NCBI GenBank assembly: GCA_024635625.1
Contig: JAGXIQ010000031.1
Coordinates: forward strand, 1 to 42,120
DNA: 42,120 nt
Direction of reading: 5' to 3'
Origin: Loktanella sp.
Lineage (GTDB): Bacteria; Pseudomonadota; Alphaproteobacteria; Rhodobacterales; Rhodobacteraceae
A program made the translations under genes and the position numbers. Numbering within the stretch: the stretch's first letter is position 1; every line of letters begins with the position of its first letter. The notes beneath the pieces are model-generated. The model did not search any database. It was not told the DNA's origin and saw only the letters and a list, made by a program, of their open reading frames with translations. Of this stretch, positions 14,756 through 23,865 are shown in pieces.

Positions 14756-17574
14756 GGTGTGATCTTCCAGCGCAACTGCGAGGGTGCCTTTGGAACGGGA
14801 GAGGCAAGGGGCGGCAAAACGGGTTGAGATTCGTTTGGAACACCAGATTTTTCAATCTTCACACGCAGGTCGAACCATGCGGCCTGACCGGTGACCGGAT
14901 CTGAATTGGCCCAACGAAGGCCGTCCCCTTTGGGCGGCAAAAGTTCGTGGATCAGATGGTTAAGAAGAAAGCCACGCGTCGCTTCTGGTGCGTCGTGGTC
15001 CAACGCCCAAGCGCCCTTGCGCTTGCCAATCGCGTTCCATGTCCAGACCGTATTTTCGTTCAGGCTTTCCTGCAACGCAACGGGGACGGTGATAGAGCCA
15101 TGCGCCGAGGTGACACGCGCCCAGTCGCCGTCCTTGAATCCATGTTTAGCCCATATTTTCGTTGGCACATAAAGTGGGTTGTGGCCGTGAATCTGGCGCA
15201 GCCATGCATTTTGGTCGCCCCAACTATGATACATCGCCATTGGGCGTTGGGTTAGGGCGTGGACGTTGTATTCAGCAGGATCGACATGGGCATCTTCGAA
15301 TGGTGGATACCAGATCGGTAGTGGGTCCATCGTGATCTTAATCTGGCCGCGTAGGCGATCGGGGGGCTGGCGGTGGCCGGGGCCTTCGGCAGCTAGCTGA
15401 AAGCGACGCAGCGGTTCGACGTAAAGCTGAAAAATATACGGTTGCGGTGAGTCGTACAGACCCATCGTCACGGCCCAGTCTTGGTAGGCGCGGTTGAAGG
15501 GCTTGTAATAGGCGGCCTCTGCCGGGATGTGGCTGGACCAGAAGCCACCGTTGGCAATGTATTCATTCAGCTGGTTGTCGTTAGGCAGGCCACGTCCGTC
15601 TTGTAGTCCGGTGTCCCCAACGCGCCAGCCCGCCAGCGGCCCGATGCCGGGGCGGCGGATATGGTGCGTAATGTAGTCCGCATAGTCGGCGTATTTTGCA
15701 GAACCATCGTCGTTTACGAAACCCGGCAAGTTCAGACGCGCACCAAGGTCGCAAAGGACTGACTGAAATGCGCGCACGTCGCGATCTGGTTCCACTACGG
15801 GCCAGCGGATCGCGTCGGCCATGGCGTCGGCCTCGCAGATGGGACGATCCAGCAGCGAAATGCAGTCGTGGCGTTCAAGATAGGTGGTGTCTGGCAGGAT
15901 CAGGTCGGCATAGAAGACCATTTCCGATGAATAGGCGTCGGAATAAATGATGCGCGGGATGACATATTCGCCGTCTTTGTCGGTGTCGGTCAGCATGTCG
16001 ATCACGCCGCACGTGTTCATCGAAGAGTTCCAAGACATGTTCGCCATGTACATGAACAACGTATCGATCTTGTAGGGATCGCCCGCGTGGGCGTTCGAAA
16101 TGACCATGTGCATCAAGCCATGGGCAGACAGCGGGTTTTCCCAAGTAAAGGCCTTGTCGATGCGGGCGGGGTCGCCAGCATCCGTCAGGCAAAGGTCGTC
16201 CGGTCCCTGCGGATAGCCCAGATGTGGGCCGTTCAAAGGTTGGCCGGGGACAACCTTGCAATGTGGTTTGGGGTGCGCTGTGGCGGGCTTGGGGTAGGGC
16301 GGTTTGAACCGCATACCGCCGGGGGTTTCCACGGCGCCAAGGATGATTTGCAAGGTATGAAGGGCGCGGCACGTTTGAAAGCCGTTCGAATGCGCGCTGA
16401 TGCCACGCATGGCGTGGACGCTAACCGGACGGCCGATCATCTTCTCGTGTCTTTTTCCACGAAAGTCGGTCCAAGGTTGATCCAGCACGACGGGCTTATT
16501 GAATGCTATATCGGCCATATCGGCGGCAAGCTGGCGGATGCGGCTGGCAGGAATGCCCACACGCTCTGCCACGTTTTCTGGGGCGTGGATTGTGTCGGTA
16601 TAGCGGTCTGCCATCAGGTGAAAGACGCTGCGATGGGTGAACCCGGCATTGCGCCACGTGCCGGTTAATTGCGGCTCTACCCCCTCACCGTTCCACGGGG
16701 CCAACTTGCCCGTGCGGCTATCGATGACTTGCGGCCGCAACTCGTCGTCACGGATAAAAAGGCCGTAGTCTGGCGATTTAGGATCCTGATTGACCAGCAC
16801 GCTCGCATTGGTGAAGCGGGCGAGATAGTCCACGTCGATCTGACCTGCGGTCATCAGGCAATGGATCAGTGACAGGATCAGCAGCCCGTCGTTACCGGGC
16901 GTTACACCAAACCAGTCGTCGGCAACTGCGTTATAACCGGTTCGAATGGGGTTGATACCTACGATACGAGCACCGCGGCCCTTCAGTTTGCTGATGCCGA
17001 TCTTGATTGGATTGCTGTCGTGATCTTCTGCGACGCCGAACAGTAGGAACAGTTTTGTGTGGTCCCAATCGGGTTGTCCGAATTCCCAGAACGCGCCGCC
17101 CATGGTGTAGATGCCTGCAGCCGCCATATTGACGGAACAAAACCCGCCGTGGGCGGCATAGTTTGGCGTGCCAAACCCCTGCGCCCAAAGAGAGGTGAAA
17201 GACTGCGATTGGTCGCGGCCTGTAAAAAACGCCAGCTTTTCGGGTGCAGTCTCTCGCAGCGGCTTGAGCCATGCGGTCGCAAGACCTAAGGCCTCGTCCC
17301 AGCTGATCTCTTCGTATTGCCCGGACCCACGGGGGCCTGTCCGCTTCAGTGGCGCGCGTAGTCGGGCAGGCGCATTGTGCTGCATGATTCCAGCAGAGCC
17401 TTTGGCGCACAGAACGCCCTTATTGATGGGGTGGTCGCGGTTACCTTCGATATAGGCGACCTTGCCACCTTTCATGTGCACATCGATGCCGCAGCGGCAG
17501 GCACACATATAGCAGGTGGTTTTGCGCACTTCGTCCCCGATGGGACGGGACAGATCGAGTGTGGGTTCGGTCAT
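14752..17574 (-). CDS. soeA: Sulfite dehydrogenase catalytic subunit, molybdopterin oxidoreductase (DMSO reductase family)
   Basis: Oxidises sulfite released by Xsc to sulfate, using bis-MGD molybdenum. The 940-residue protein begins with an N-terminal [4Fe-4S] site Cys21-x2-Cys24-x3-Cys28-x27-Cys56 (CYMCACRCGIDV, then GVLCAKGSAG). The central catalytic domains and the C-terminal molydopterin-dinucleotide-binding domain (from about residue 770, ending near RWKITP) follow. No twin-arginine signal is present, so it is cytoplasmic, as described for SoeA of roseobacters and Allochromatium and unlike exported DmsA. The start at 17574 forms ATGA with the ackA stop. A frame open 20 codons earlier would run inside ackA. 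Context (tpa, xsc, ackA, tauZ) supports sulfite as substrate over DMSO, thiosulfate or polysulfide. Confidence 0.9.
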   Translation of the reverse strand: MTEPTLDLSRPIGDEVRKTTCYMCACRCGIDVHMKGGKVAYIEGNRDHPINKGVLCAKGSAGIMQHNAPARLRAPLKRTGPRGSGQYEEISWDEALGLATAWLKPLRETAPEKLAFFTGRDQSQSFTSLWAQGFGTPNYAAHGGFCSVNMAAAGIYTMGGAFWEFGQPDWDHTKLFLLFGVAEDHDSNPIKIGISKLKGRGARIVGINPIRTGYNAVADDWFGVTPGNDGLLILSLIHCLMTAGQIDVDYLARFTNASVLVNQDPKSPDYGLFIRDDELRPQVIDSRTGKLAPWNGEGVEPQLTGTWRNAGFTHRSVFHLMADRYTDTIHAPENVAERVGIPASRIRQLAADMADIAFNKPVVLDQPWTDFRGKRHEKMIGRPVSVHAMRGISAHSNGFQTCRALHTLQIILGAVETPGGMRFKPPYPKPATAHPKPHCKVVPGQPLNGPHLGYPQGPDDLCLTDAGDPARIDKAFTWENPLSAHGLMHMVISNAHAGDPYKIDTLFMYMANMSWNSSMNTCGVIDMLTDTDKDGEYVIPRIIYSDAYSSEMVFYADLILPDTTYLERHDCISLLDRPICEADAMADAIRWPVVEPDRDVRAFQSVLCDLGARLNLPGFVNDDGSAKYADYADYITHHIRRPGIGPLAGWRVGDTGLQDGRGLPNDNQLNEYIANGGFWSSHIPAEAAYYKPFNRAYQDWAVTMGLYDSPQPYIFQLYVEPLRRFQLAAEGPGHRQPPDRLRGQIKITMDPLPIWYPPFEDAHVDPAEYNVHALTQRPMAMYHSWGDQNAWLRQIHGHNPLYVPTKIWAKHGFKDGDWARVTSAHGSITVPVALQESLNENTVWTWNAIGKRKGAWALDHDAPEATRGFLLNHLIHELLPPKGDGLRWANSDPVTGQAAWFDLRVKIEKSGVPNESQPVLPPLASPVPKAPSQLRWKITP

Positions 17575-18611
17575 GCCAACACTCGCAAGGTGGCCTGCGC
17601 AATGGCTAATTCTTCTTGCGCGGGGACGATCCATGCACTGACGGGCGAATGATCCATGTGCAAGCGGCGGTCTCCTTTGGCATTGGCGGCGGCGTTCATG
17701 TCCAGCCCGGTAAAGGCCAGCCCCTCCATGATCGCGGCGCGGATTGCTGGGGCATTCTCACCGATGCCGCCCATAAAGGCCAGTGCATCAATCCCACCCA
17801 TTGCCGCGATCATAGAGCCCGCGTGCCGCACCGCCCAATAAGTGAAATGACCAATGGCAAAGCGGGCGTCGCGGCTATGGGATTGCGACAGGTTGCGCAT
17901 GTCAGATGCACCACCAAGAGCAAGTAGGCCACTGTTTTTATTCAAAAGGTCACTGGCGCCGTCGATGCCGTGAATACGGGCAAGCGCAAGGACGGCAGCG
18001 GGGTCGATAGCCCCGGATCGGGTGCCCATGGTCAGACCGTCAAGGGGCGAATAGCCCATGGTGGTGGCGACAGAATGGCCAGACTTGATAGCGCAAAGCG
18101 AAGCGCCATTGCCAAGGTGCATCGCTAGCAGGCGGTCGGGTTGCGGCATCAGCCGGGCGACAAGGCTGGCATAGCTGATGCCATGAAAGCCGTATCGGCG
18201 GATGCCTGGGGTGTTAGGGATTGCATAGGCGGTGGCCACGCGCGGGTTCGTCGCGTGAAAGGCCGTGTCGAAACAGGCGACCTGCGGCAGGTCGGGGGCA
18301 AAAGACGTAACAGCGTCAATGCCTGCCAAGGCCGCTGGATTATGCAGCGGTGCAAGGGGGATCAGGGCCGCAATCTGCGCGCGTACTTGCGGCGTGATGC
18401 GGGTCGGGACTGTCAAAATATCGCCGCCGTGGACGACACGGTGGGCGGCAGCGGCGATCGTACGACCGGCAAAATGGTGCAGGATCGCGGAAATGGCGGC
18501 TGCATGATCGGTCGTCTCAGTGATCGTATGGCTATCAATGAGTGTCAGGTCGGCCCCAAAGAGCGATGACTTGACCGAAGAAGAGCCTGCGTTGAGGACG
18601 AGAATGCTCAT
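17571..18611 (-). CDS. ackA: Acetate kinase
   Basis: Converts acetyl phosphate from the Xsc reaction to acetate with ATP formation. The 346-residue ASKHA kinase has NAGSSSVKSS at the N-terminus, the AHRVVHGG strand, ACFDTAFH, RRYGFHGISY, the phosphate loop HLGNGASLCAI, the MGYSPLDGLTMGTRSGAIDP segment and FMGGIGENAPAIR near the C-terminus. It is about 50 residues shorter than E. coli AckA (400) but keeps every motif. Acetate kinase within taurine clusters is a known alternative to phosphotransacetylase. The ATG at 18611 overlaps the tauZ stop as ATGA and the stop overlaps soeA the same way. Confidence 0.94.
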   Translation of the reverse strand: MSILVLNAGSSSVKSSLFGADLTLIDSHTITETTDHAAAISAILHHFAGRTIAAAAHRVVHGGDILTVPTRITPQVRAQIAALIPLAPLHNPAALAGIDAVTSFAPDLPQVACFDTAFHATNPRVATAYAIPNTPGIRRYGFHGISYASLVARLMPQPDRLLAMHLGNGASLCAIKSGHSVATTMGYSPLDGLTMGTRSGAIDPAAVLALARIHGIDGASDLLNKNSGLLALGGASDMRNLSQSHSRDARFAIGHFTYWAVRHAGSMIAAMGGIDALAFMGGIGENAPAIRAAIMEGLAFTGLDMNAAANAKGDRRLHMDHSPVSAWIVPAQEELAIAQATLRVLA

Positions 18612-19348
18612 GCCACGGCCCGCAGAAGCCCAAGCGCTGAAAGGACCAGCAAAAGCCACGTTGCAAACCGCCTGAACGCGGCAGGCGGGGCGCTGGCAAA
18701 GCGACGGTTGCCTAGAAGGATTCCCAATGCCAGCAAAGGAGCAGCCATCAAAGCGGCCACGAAAGTGTCATGCGTAATCTGCCCGCCGAGGCCAAGCAGG
18801 GGCAGGGTCATCAGGTCGATGCCGGTCAGAAAAATGATCATCGTCGCGCGAAAGGTCGCTGGCGGGATCGGTTGTGCGCCGAGGCAAGCAGCGGCTGGCA
18901 GACCACCGACGCCTGCGGCGTTTGCTGTCCCCGCGACGAGGCCCACAGCCACATGGCCTGCGCGACCAAGTGGTCGTCGCAGGGTCCAACCACTTAGCAT
19001 CATAAGCGCCAACACGCCGATGATCGCGCTGATCCCAACGCGGACGGTCGCGACTGGCAGCGCCAGCATCGTGAATATAGCCAGCGGCAAGGCGAGGGCG
19101 GCCCCAACCAGCAACGTACCTGCACGGACCCGGTCGATGTGAGGCCTGATGCCGCGCGCTTGAAGCGCGGTCATGGCGATCTCGCACATGAAGACGACGG
19201 GAATCAGGGGCAGGGGATTAGTCAGCAGCGCTGCGAAAGCGATGAAAATCGCAGAGAACCCAAAGCCCGCGTACCCCCGCACCAGTGCCGCGGCGAACAA
19301 GGCGCAAGCAAGAGCTATGCTGAGGCCGGGCGTTAGGTCAAAGGGCAT
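18608..19348 (-). CDS. tauZ: TauE/SafE-family membrane protein, probable sulfite/sulfate exporter
   Basis: A 246-residue, very hydrophobic protein with about eight predicted helices and the conserved start GYAGFGFSAIFIAFAALL near residue 25. The second repeat carries GLVAGTANAAGVGGLPAA near residue 135. TauE/SafE proteins export sulfite, sulfate or organosulfonates. In roseobacter taurine operons the copy between xsc and ackA has been called TauZ. The gene begins at TAATG with the xsc stop and ends at ATGA with ackA. The precise anion is not readable from sequence. Confidence 0.87.
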   Translation of the reverse strand: MPFDLTPGLSIALACALFAAALVRGYAGFGFSAIFIAFAALLTNPLPLIPVVFMCEIAMTALQARGIRPHIDRVRAGTLLVGAALALPLAIFTMLALPVATVRVGISAIIGVLALMMLSGWTLRRPLGRAGHVAVGLVAGTANAAGVGGLPAAACLGAQPIPPATFRATMIIFLTGIDLMTLPLLGLGGQITHDTFVAALMAAPLLALGILLGNRRFASAPPAAFRRFATWLLLVLSALGLLRAVA

Positions 19349-21126
19349 TAGACCTGCGCGGTCGCCATATCGGCCTTGTCGATTCCCGCAATGCGGACGG
19401 GTTTTTTCATAGCGTCGCGGCGGAACGGCTCTCCCAGTTCTTGGTTTAGCAGCACTTCGATCAGCGTCGTCTTGTTATGCTGCATCTGGTCAGTGATCGC
19501 GGTGTTCAGCGCGTCTGTCAGCGCATCCATTCCTTTAACCTGAACGCCCTGCAAGCCGCAGGCCTGTGCAATTCCGGCATAACTGACGTCGGTATCCAAT
19601 TCCGTACCGACGAAATTATCGTCGAACCATAGGGTAGAGTTCCGCTTTTCCGCGCCCCACTGATAGTTGCGAAAAACGATCATTGTGATCGCTGGCCATT
19701 CGATACGGCCAATAGCGGTCAATTCATTACAGGCGATCCCGAAGGCACCATCACCGGCGAAACCCACAACCGGCACATCGGGCTGGCCAATTTTGGCGCC
19801 TACAATTGCGGGCAGGCCATAGCCGCAGGGGCCGAACAGACCAGGAGCAAGGTATTTGCGGCCCGCCTCGAAGGACGGATACGCGTTGCCGATGGCGCAG
19901 TTGTTGCCGATGTCGCTACTGATGATCGCCTCGCGGGGCAGGGCGCTTTGAATCGCACGCCACGCCATGCGCGGGGACATCCAGTCGGGCTTGTCCGCAC
20001 GGGCGCGTTCATTCCACGTCGTGCCTTCATCGTCGTCCTCATGGTCCATCGATGACAGTTGCTGCGCCCATGTCGATTTCGTTTTGCCGATCAGATCGCG
20101 GCGATCTTGGCGACCCGAGTCGCCCGCGCCATCGGCTAAAGCATCACGGATGCGGTCGGCCACGGTCGCGGCGTCGCCCACAATACCGACGCTGACCTTT
20201 TTCGTCAGGCCGATACGGTCGGGATTTAGGTCGACCTGAATGATCGCCGCATCCTTGGGCCAGTAGTCGATGCCATATCCGGGCAATGTGCTAAAAGGGT
20301 TAAGCCGCGTGCCAAGGGCAAGGACGACGTCGGCTTTTGCAATCAGCTCCATCCCCGCCTTGCTGCCGTTATAGCCCAGCGGCCCGGCAAAAAGGGGGTG
20401 CGAGCCGGGGAAAGCATCGTTGTGCTGATATCCAACGCAGCCCGGCGCATCGAGACGCTCTGCCAAGGCCATCGACGCTTTGATGCCACCGTCGGACAGG
20501 ACAACGCCAGCGCCGTTCAGGATAACGGGAAATTTGGCGCGAGAGAGGAGATCGGCAGCGCGCGCGATAGCATCTGTGCCACCCGAAGGACGTTCGAACG
20601 CAACAATCTGCGGCAGGTCCACGTCGATGACTTGCGTCCAGAAATCGCGTGGTACGTTGATTTGCGCCGGGGCAGATGCACGTTTGGCGGCCATGATGAC
20701 GCGGTTCAGCGTCTCGGCGATACGACTCGGATCGCGGACCTCTTCTTGGTAAGCGACCATATCTTCGAACAGCTTCATCTGCTCGACCTCCTGAAAACCG
20801 CCCTGACCGATGGTCTTGTTGGCGGCCTGTGGCGTGACCAGCAGCAGGGGCGTGTGGTTCCAGTAGGCGGTTTTTACGGCGGTAACGAAGTTGGTGATGC
20901 CAGGGCCGTTCTGCGCGATCATCATCGACATCCGGCCCGTCGCACGGGTGTAGCCGTCGGCCATCATCCCTGCGCTGCCTTCGTGTGCACAGTCCCAAAA
21001 GGTGATGCCTGCGTCGGGAAAGATATCCGATATGGGCATCATTGCGGACCCGATGATCCCAAAGGCCTGATCGATACCGTGCATTTGCAGGGTTTTGACG
21101 AAGGCTTCTTCGGTGGTCATTTTCAT
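19348..21126 (-). CDS. xsc: Sulfoacetaldehyde acetyltransferase
   Basis: Thiamine diphosphate enzyme that converts sulfoacetaldehyde and phosphate to acetyl phosphate and sulfite, the C-S bond-breaking step. The 592-residue protein matches the family length. It begins MKMTTEEAFVKTLQMHGIDQ, with the catalytic glutamate Glu49 in CAHEGSAGMMADGYTRATG. The ThDP motif GDG (458-460) runs to Asn487 in RNYQWGAEKRNSTLWFDDNF, a stretch diagnostic for Xsc. A 12-bp hairpin lies just upstream in the gap after tpa. The ATG at 21126 has a weak AAGGATCC-like site about 10 nt before it. The stop forms TAATG with tauZ. Confidence 0.97.
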   Translation of the reverse strand: MKMTTEEAFVKTLQMHGIDQAFGIIGSAMMPISDIFPDAGITFWDCAHEGSAGMMADGYTRATGRMSMMIAQNGPGITNFVTAVKTAYWNHTPLLLVTPQAANKTIGQGGFQEVEQMKLFEDMVAYQEEVRDPSRIAETLNRVIMAAKRASAPAQINVPRDFWTQVIDVDLPQIVAFERPSGGTDAIARAADLLSRAKFPVILNGAGVVLSDGGIKASMALAERLDAPGCVGYQHNDAFPGSHPLFAGPLGYNGSKAGMELIAKADVVLALGTRLNPFSTLPGYGIDYWPKDAAIIQVDLNPDRIGLTKKVSVGIVGDAATVADRIRDALADGAGDSGRQDRRDLIGKTKSTWAQQLSSMDHEDDDEGTTWNERARADKPDWMSPRMAWRAIQSALPREAIISSDIGNNCAIGNAYPSFEAGRKYLAPGLFGPCGYGLPAIVGAKIGQPDVPVVGFAGDGAFGIACNELTAIGRIEWPAITMIVFRNYQWGAEKRNSTLWFDDNFVGTELDTDVSYAGIAQACGLQGVQVKGMDALTDALNTAITDQMQHNKTTLIEVLLNQELGEPFRRDAMKKPVRIAGIDKADMATAQV

Positions 21127-21147
21127 GCGTTCGGATCCTTTGGCTTG

Positions 21148-21178
21148 CCGATAGCCGGGACGCTGCCCCGGCTATCGG
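21148..21178 (-). other. Strong intercistronic hairpin between tpa and xsc
   Basis: CCGATAGCCGGG (21148-21159) and its exact complement (21167-21178) give a perfect 12-bp stem with a 7-nt loop, the most stable inverted repeat noticed in the window. It starts about 30 nt after the tpa stop and ends about 22 nt before the xsc ATG. No T-run follows on the coding strand. It may protect the tpa message, attenuate xsc, or mark an RNA processing point. The function is inferred. Confidence 0.7.
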
Positions 21179-21186
21179 GATACTTG
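21157..21186 (-). repeat. Dispersed hairpin element, copy 2
   Basis: On the minus strand CAAGTATCCCG (21186-21176), 6 unlike bases, GGGGCAGCG, T, CCC. It has the same blocks in the same spacing as the element at 12912-12941. It forms the loop side of the tpa-xsc hairpin, whose arms have been extended here by a CCGATAGCC pairing that copy 1 lacks. Confidence 0.55.
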
Positions 21187-21208
21187 AGGCGATAAAAAAG
21201 TTGGACCT

Positions 21209-22591
21209 TTAGCCTAGAACGCGTGTCAGGGCTTGGTCCACCGCATCGGTGATCTGGTTGATGTCGTCCTTTGTCGCGATCAAAGCCGGGGCAAAAAGCA
21301 GGGTATTGTTAAAACCGGGGACCGATCGATTGGTAGCACCGATAATCACGCCCTGTGCCATGCAGTCGGCTACGATGGCACCCACCTGCTTTTCATTCAG
21401 CGGGTCTTTGGTGCCACGGTCGGTGACCAGTTCGGCGCCACAGAATAGACCCTTGCCGCGCACGTCGCCGATGACCGCGTGCTTTTCCATCAGGCCGTGT
21501 AGGTTAGCCATCAGATGTTCGCCCATCGCGGCAGAATTTGCGAGCAGGCCTTCTTCTTCGATAATGGCCATATTCTCGATTGCTGCGGTCGGGCCGGCTG
21601 TACAGCCGCCGAAGGTCGAGATGTCACGGAAGTAGGACATGTAATCAGTATCGTCCTTGAACTGCTCGAACACCGCATTGGTGGTCACGCAACAAGAAAT
21701 CGCAGCGTAGCCGGACGCAACGCCCTTGGCCATCGTTACGATGTCAGGTTGGACGCCGTACTGCTGGTAGCCGAACCAAGTACCGGTGCGGCCCAGTCCG
21801 CAGACGACCTCGTCGATGTGCAAAAGAATGTCGTACTTGCGGCAAATTTCTTGCACGCGGTCCCAGTAGCCGCGTGGTGGGGTCACAATGCCACCGCCAG
21901 CGGTGATTGGTTCTAAGCACAATGCGCCAATCGTGTCGGCGCCTTCGCGCAGAATAACCTCTTCGATCGCGTCGGCGGCGCGGACGCCGTAATCGTCGTC
22001 GGTCAGACCGTCCTGACGACGGTATTCAAGGCAGTGCGGGACTTGCACGAAACCCGGTGTGTAGGGGCCGTATTGTGCATTCCGTTCCTGCTGGCCACCG
22101 GCGGACAGGTTGGCGATGGTCGTGCCGTGGTAATCGCGTTCGCGAAACAGGATCTTGTGTTTGCGGCCGCCATGATGCTTGTGCGCAATCTGGCGCACCA
22201 TCTTGAAAGCCTTCTCGTTCGCCTCTGATCCCGAATTGGCGTAATAGACCCGGTCAAGGCCGGGCATTTTGTCGACCAGTAGTTCTGCGAATTGCGCACC
22301 GGGGATCGTGCCGGATGCCCCTGCAAAGAAGCACATCTTGGTCAGCTGGGCCGCGACTGCATCGGCGATCCGCTTACGGCCGTAACCGACGTTTACGGTC
22401 CAGACCGCACCGGACACGGCGTCCAGATGTTCGCGGCCCTTGATGTCCCAGACACGCAGGCCTTTGCCTTCGACCATGATGCGGGGGTCGATCGTCTCGA
22501 ACGGTTTGTGCTGGATCAGGTGATGCCAGACGTGCGCGCGGTCGGCGGCAATGACGGCGGCGGGATCGTTTGACAGTGTGTGCTGGTTCAT
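21209..22591 (-). CDS. tpa: Taurine-pyruvate aminotransferase
   Basis: PLP-dependent class III aminotransferase that moves the amino group of taurine to pyruvate, giving sulfoacetaldehyde and alanine. The 460-residue protein has GSEANEKAFKMVRQIAHKH near residue 121, the cofactor-contacting Asp260 in LLHIDEVVCGLGRTG, and the Schiff-base Lys289 in TMAKGVASGYA. The start MNQHTLSNDPAAVIAADRAH is characteristic of Tpa. The frame is open for 93 more codons upstream, but those run through the promoter gap. The ATG at 22591 has GGAAAAG 6 nt before it. First gene of the leftward taurine operon, divergent from tauA. Confidence 0.96.
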   Translation of the reverse strand: MNQHTLSNDPAAVIAADRAHVWHHLIQHKPFETIDPRIMVEGKGLRVWDIKGREHLDAVSGAVWTVNVGYGRKRIADAVAAQLTKMCFFAGASGTIPGAQFAELLVDKMPGLDRVYYANSGSEANEKAFKMVRQIAHKHHGGRKHKILFRERDYHGTTIANLSAGGQQERNAQYGPYTPGFVQVPHCLEYRRQDGLTDDDYGVRAADAIEEVILREGADTIGALCLEPITAGGGIVTPPRGYWDRVQEICRKYDILLHIDEVVCGLGRTGTWFGYQQYGVQPDIVTMAKGVASGYAAISCCVTTNAVFEQFKDDTDYMSYFRDISTFGGCTAGPTAAIENMAIIEEEGLLANSAAMGEHLMANLHGLMEKHAVIGDVRGKGLFCGAELVTDRGTKDPLNEKQVGAIVADCMAQGVIIGATNRSVPGFNNTLLFAPALIATKDDINQITDAVDQALTRVLG

Positions 22592-22664
22592 AGGGCTTTT
22601 CCGGGGCTGTGGGCAACAGGCGACAATCAGCAGTCTTGGCTTTGCCGACAGTGTTTTGCAAGAG

Positions 22665-22734
22665 ATTGCGGCGTCGCGCTGGAAATTGCGGCGCAGTGCG
22701 CGACAGCTGGCGCATCGTAAACGACATCTGGTGC
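22665..22734. promoter_or_regulatory. Direct-repeat cluster in the tpa-tauA control region, candidate TauR site
   Basis: Two direct repeats lie in the 263-nt gap. CGACAGCTGGCGC (22701-22713) recurs as CGACATCTGGTGC (22722-22734), 11 of 13 identical, with a 21-bp period. ATTGCGGCG (22665-22673) recurs exactly at 22685-22693, with a 20-bp period. Both periods equal two helical turns, as expected for a regulator reading direct repeats on one face. TauR, the GntR/MocR-type activator of taurine genes in Rhodobacter, is known to use CTGG-containing direct repeats upstream of tpa. The link to TauR here is inference. Confidence 0.4.
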
Positions 22735-22854
22735 CCCCGGATCGCGGGGGTCTGGTCAGACTGGGGTCGGCTGTGGTTATCTTATGCTCATGCGACGCGG
22801 GATCAACTCGTGCGGTCATGGCCCGACGGGCCCCTTGCAACCGGGAGACGACAG

Positions 22855-23859
22855 ATGAATGCCAAGACAATGATGATGGGAGCCACCGGCGCGTTGGCTT
22901 TGCTAAGCGGCGGGCAGGCGATGGCCGAAGCGCACGGGGAATTGACCGTCGGCTACTTTCTTGAATGGCCGATGCCGTTCGAATTCGCCAAGGTGAATGG
23001 CACCTATGACGAGGCGCTGGGCATGAAGGTGAACTGGGTCAGCTTCGATACCGGTACTGCAATGTCCGCAGCTATGGCATCTGGCGATGTGCAAATTGCA
23101 GTGTCCCAAGGTGTGCCACCATTCGTTATCGCGACCAGCGCGGGGCAGGATTTGCAGGCTATCGACGTGGCCGTCAGCTATGCGGACAACGACAATTGCG
23201 TCGTGGCGGCTGGGCTGGAAATTGACAAGGATTCAGCCAGTGAACTGGCGGGCAAGAAAGTCGCCGTGCCATTAGGCACTGCAGCGCACTATGGCTTTTT
23301 GCGGCAGATGGATCACTTTGGCGTCGATGTCGGCAGCCTAGAAGTGGTCGATATGGCCCCGCCCGAAGGGGCCGCGGCCTTGGCACAAGGGGCTGTCGAC
23401 ATGATGTGCGGCTATGGTGGGTCGCTGCGGACAGCGATGGAATATGGTAACGTTCTGCTGACCGGCGCGGAAAAAGAAGAGCTTGGGATTCTTGTCTTTG
23501 ACGTGACCAGCGCACCTGCTGCTTTTGTGGCTGAAAATCCAGATGTCGTGGCGAATTTCTTGGCCGTGACGGCGCAGGCAAATGCCGACTGGAACTCTGG
23601 CGCCAAGGTCGAAGAGATGATTCCTGTCATCGCGCAGGATTCCGGCATGGACGAGGCTGCGGTACGTGACTTCATGGCGACTTTCGTGTTCCCGTCTGTC
23701 GAAGATCAGCTGGGCCAGAAATGGCTGGGCGGCAACGCGCAGGAATTCATGAAGGGTGTCGCCAAGGTTTTCGTTGATTCGGGGTCGATCCCTTCGGCGC
23801 TGGAAACCTACGATGCCACCGTCAATACTGGCCCTTTGCAAGCCGTTGAAGCCATGTAA
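22855..23859 (+). CDS. tauA: Taurine ABC transporter substrate-binding protein
   Basis: Periplasmic taurine receptor. The 334-residue protein starts with a signal peptide MNAKTMMMGATGALALLSGG ending near QAMAEAHG. The mature part begins ELTVGYFLEWPMPFEFAK and carries FDTGTAMSAAMASGDVQIAV, GKKVAVPLGTAAHYGFLRQM and APAAFVAENPDVVANFLAVT, as in TauA/SsuA proteins. The ATG at 22855 has GGGAGA about 8 nt upstream. The frame is open 82 codons further up but that part lies in the divergent promoter. A 10-bp hairpin follows the gene, then tauB. Confidence 0.94.
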   Translation: MNAKTMMMGATGALALLSGGQAMAEAHGELTVGYFLEWPMPFEFAKVNGTYDEALGMKVNWVSFDTGTAMSAAMASGDVQIAVSQGVPPFVIATSAGQDLQAIDVAVSYADNDNCVVAAGLEIDKDSASELAGKKVAVPLGTAAHYGFLRQMDHFGVDVGSLEVVDMAPPEGAAALAQGAVDMMCGYGGSLRTAMEYGNVLLTGAEKEELGILVFDVTSAPAAFVAENPDVVANFLAVTAQANADWNSGAKVEEMIPVIAQDSGMDEAAVRDFMATFVFPSVEDQLGQKWLGGNAQEFMKGVAKVFVDSGSIPSALETYDATVNTGPLQAVEAM

Positions 23860-23865
23860 GGCAGA

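Noticed and set aside
14614..14904. A rightward 96-codon frame across the soeA-soeB gap.
   Set aside because: It runs antisense into the soeA C-terminus, with no motif or ribosome site.
12948..22668. A 16-nt match GTTTTGCAAGARATTG at 12948-12963 and 22653-22668 as a possible repeat.
   Set aside because: One mismatch in 16 bases. About twenty such pairs are expected by chance in a window this size on both strands, and the sites share no context.
22592..22870. An N-terminal extension of tpa of 93 codons.
   Set aside because: It covers the tpa-tauA control region, is rich in Arg and Cys without family similarity, and the ATG at 22591 has a ribosome site and the known Tpa start.
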